The translations under genes and the position numbers were made by a program. Positions 30,291-30,292 of a stretch of DNA of 30,292 bases are shown here, one piece after another. The notes beneath the pieces are model-generated. The model worked only from the letters and a program-made list of their open reading frames with translations, did no database searches and had not been told where the DNA came from. Each line of letters starts with the position of its first letter. Positions within the stretch are counted from its first letter, which is position 1. This DNA is from Annulohypoxylon bovei var. microspora (Eukaryota > Ascomycota > Sordariomycetes > Xylariales > Hypoxylaceae): positions 1 to 30,292 of the forward strand of contig MU405443.1 in NCBI GenBank assembly GCA_022836615.1. Reading direction: 5' to 3'.

Positions 30291-30292
30291 AC

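Noticed and set aside
1..30292. CRISPR array, prokaryotic operon or phage features
   Set aside because: Introns, fungal protein families and genome composition show eukaryotic DNA; the tandem repeats lack unique spacers.

Overview
This is a stretch of nuclear DNA from a filamentous ascomycete (Pezizomycotina). The evidence is short GT-AG introns of about 46-160 bp with CTRAC-like branch sites, a full set of fungal housekeeping proteins (Trm12, Ssp120, Orc6, Atg27, Spt20), a fungus-specific UstYa-like (DUF3328) oxidase, and AT-rich tracts at both ends that look like repeat-induced point mutation (RIP). Intergenic DNA is full of TACCTAGGTA-type tracts. I associate these with some Sordariomycetes (Xylariales-like genomes), but the genus cannot be fixed from sequence reading alone.

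Layout. 1-1510: an imperfect inverted repeat, then an AT-rich block containing an 11-bp minisatellite in two opposite orientations. 2269-3981 (+): intracellular GH13 alpha-amylase, 4 exons. 4947-6779 (-): Gln/His-rich nuclear protein with a cysteine-rich CXC domain, 2 exons. 6780-9569: about 2.8 kb with no supportable gene. 9570-9935 (+): small Cys-containing coiled-coil protein. 10304-11438 (-): UstYa-like oxidase, 5 exons. 12339-13513 (-): membrane-anchored SGNH/GDSL hydrolase, 2 exons. 15038-16285 (+): TRM12/TYW2. 16489-17257 (-): SSP120-like EF-hand protein, 2 exons. 17967-19154 (+): ORC6. 19895-20907 (-): hydrophilic LEA-like protein, 3 exons. 21940-22894 (+): C2H2 zinc-finger protein, 2 exons. 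23389-24602 (-): ATG27, 3 exons. 25912-29010 (-): SPT20. 29560-30200: a second AT-rich block, followed by a GC-rich hairpin/tRNA-like unit at the window end.

Together this is a gene-bearing island of about 28 kb between two AT-rich blocks. Most genes are unrelated housekeeping functions: tRNA wybutosine modification, ER-Golgi transport, replication origin recognition, autophagy and SAGA transcription. The accessory-looking part is 9.5-13.5 kb (small Cys protein, UstYa-like oxidase, SGNH hydrolase). I found no RiPP precursor, NRPS, PKS or other backbone gene beside the oxidase, so a biosynthetic cluster is not demonstrated.

All splice sites were derived by hand. For every multi-exon gene the spliced exon lengths sum to a multiple of three and the joins restore family motifs. 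The most unusual signals are (i) the two inverted 11-bp repeat arrays that look like one unit in different RIP states, (ii) minisatellites occupying introns of three genes, one of which stays open as a heptapeptide-repeat reading frame behind a signal peptide, and (iii) a 54-nt frame-preserving probable intron in the conserved domain of SPT20.
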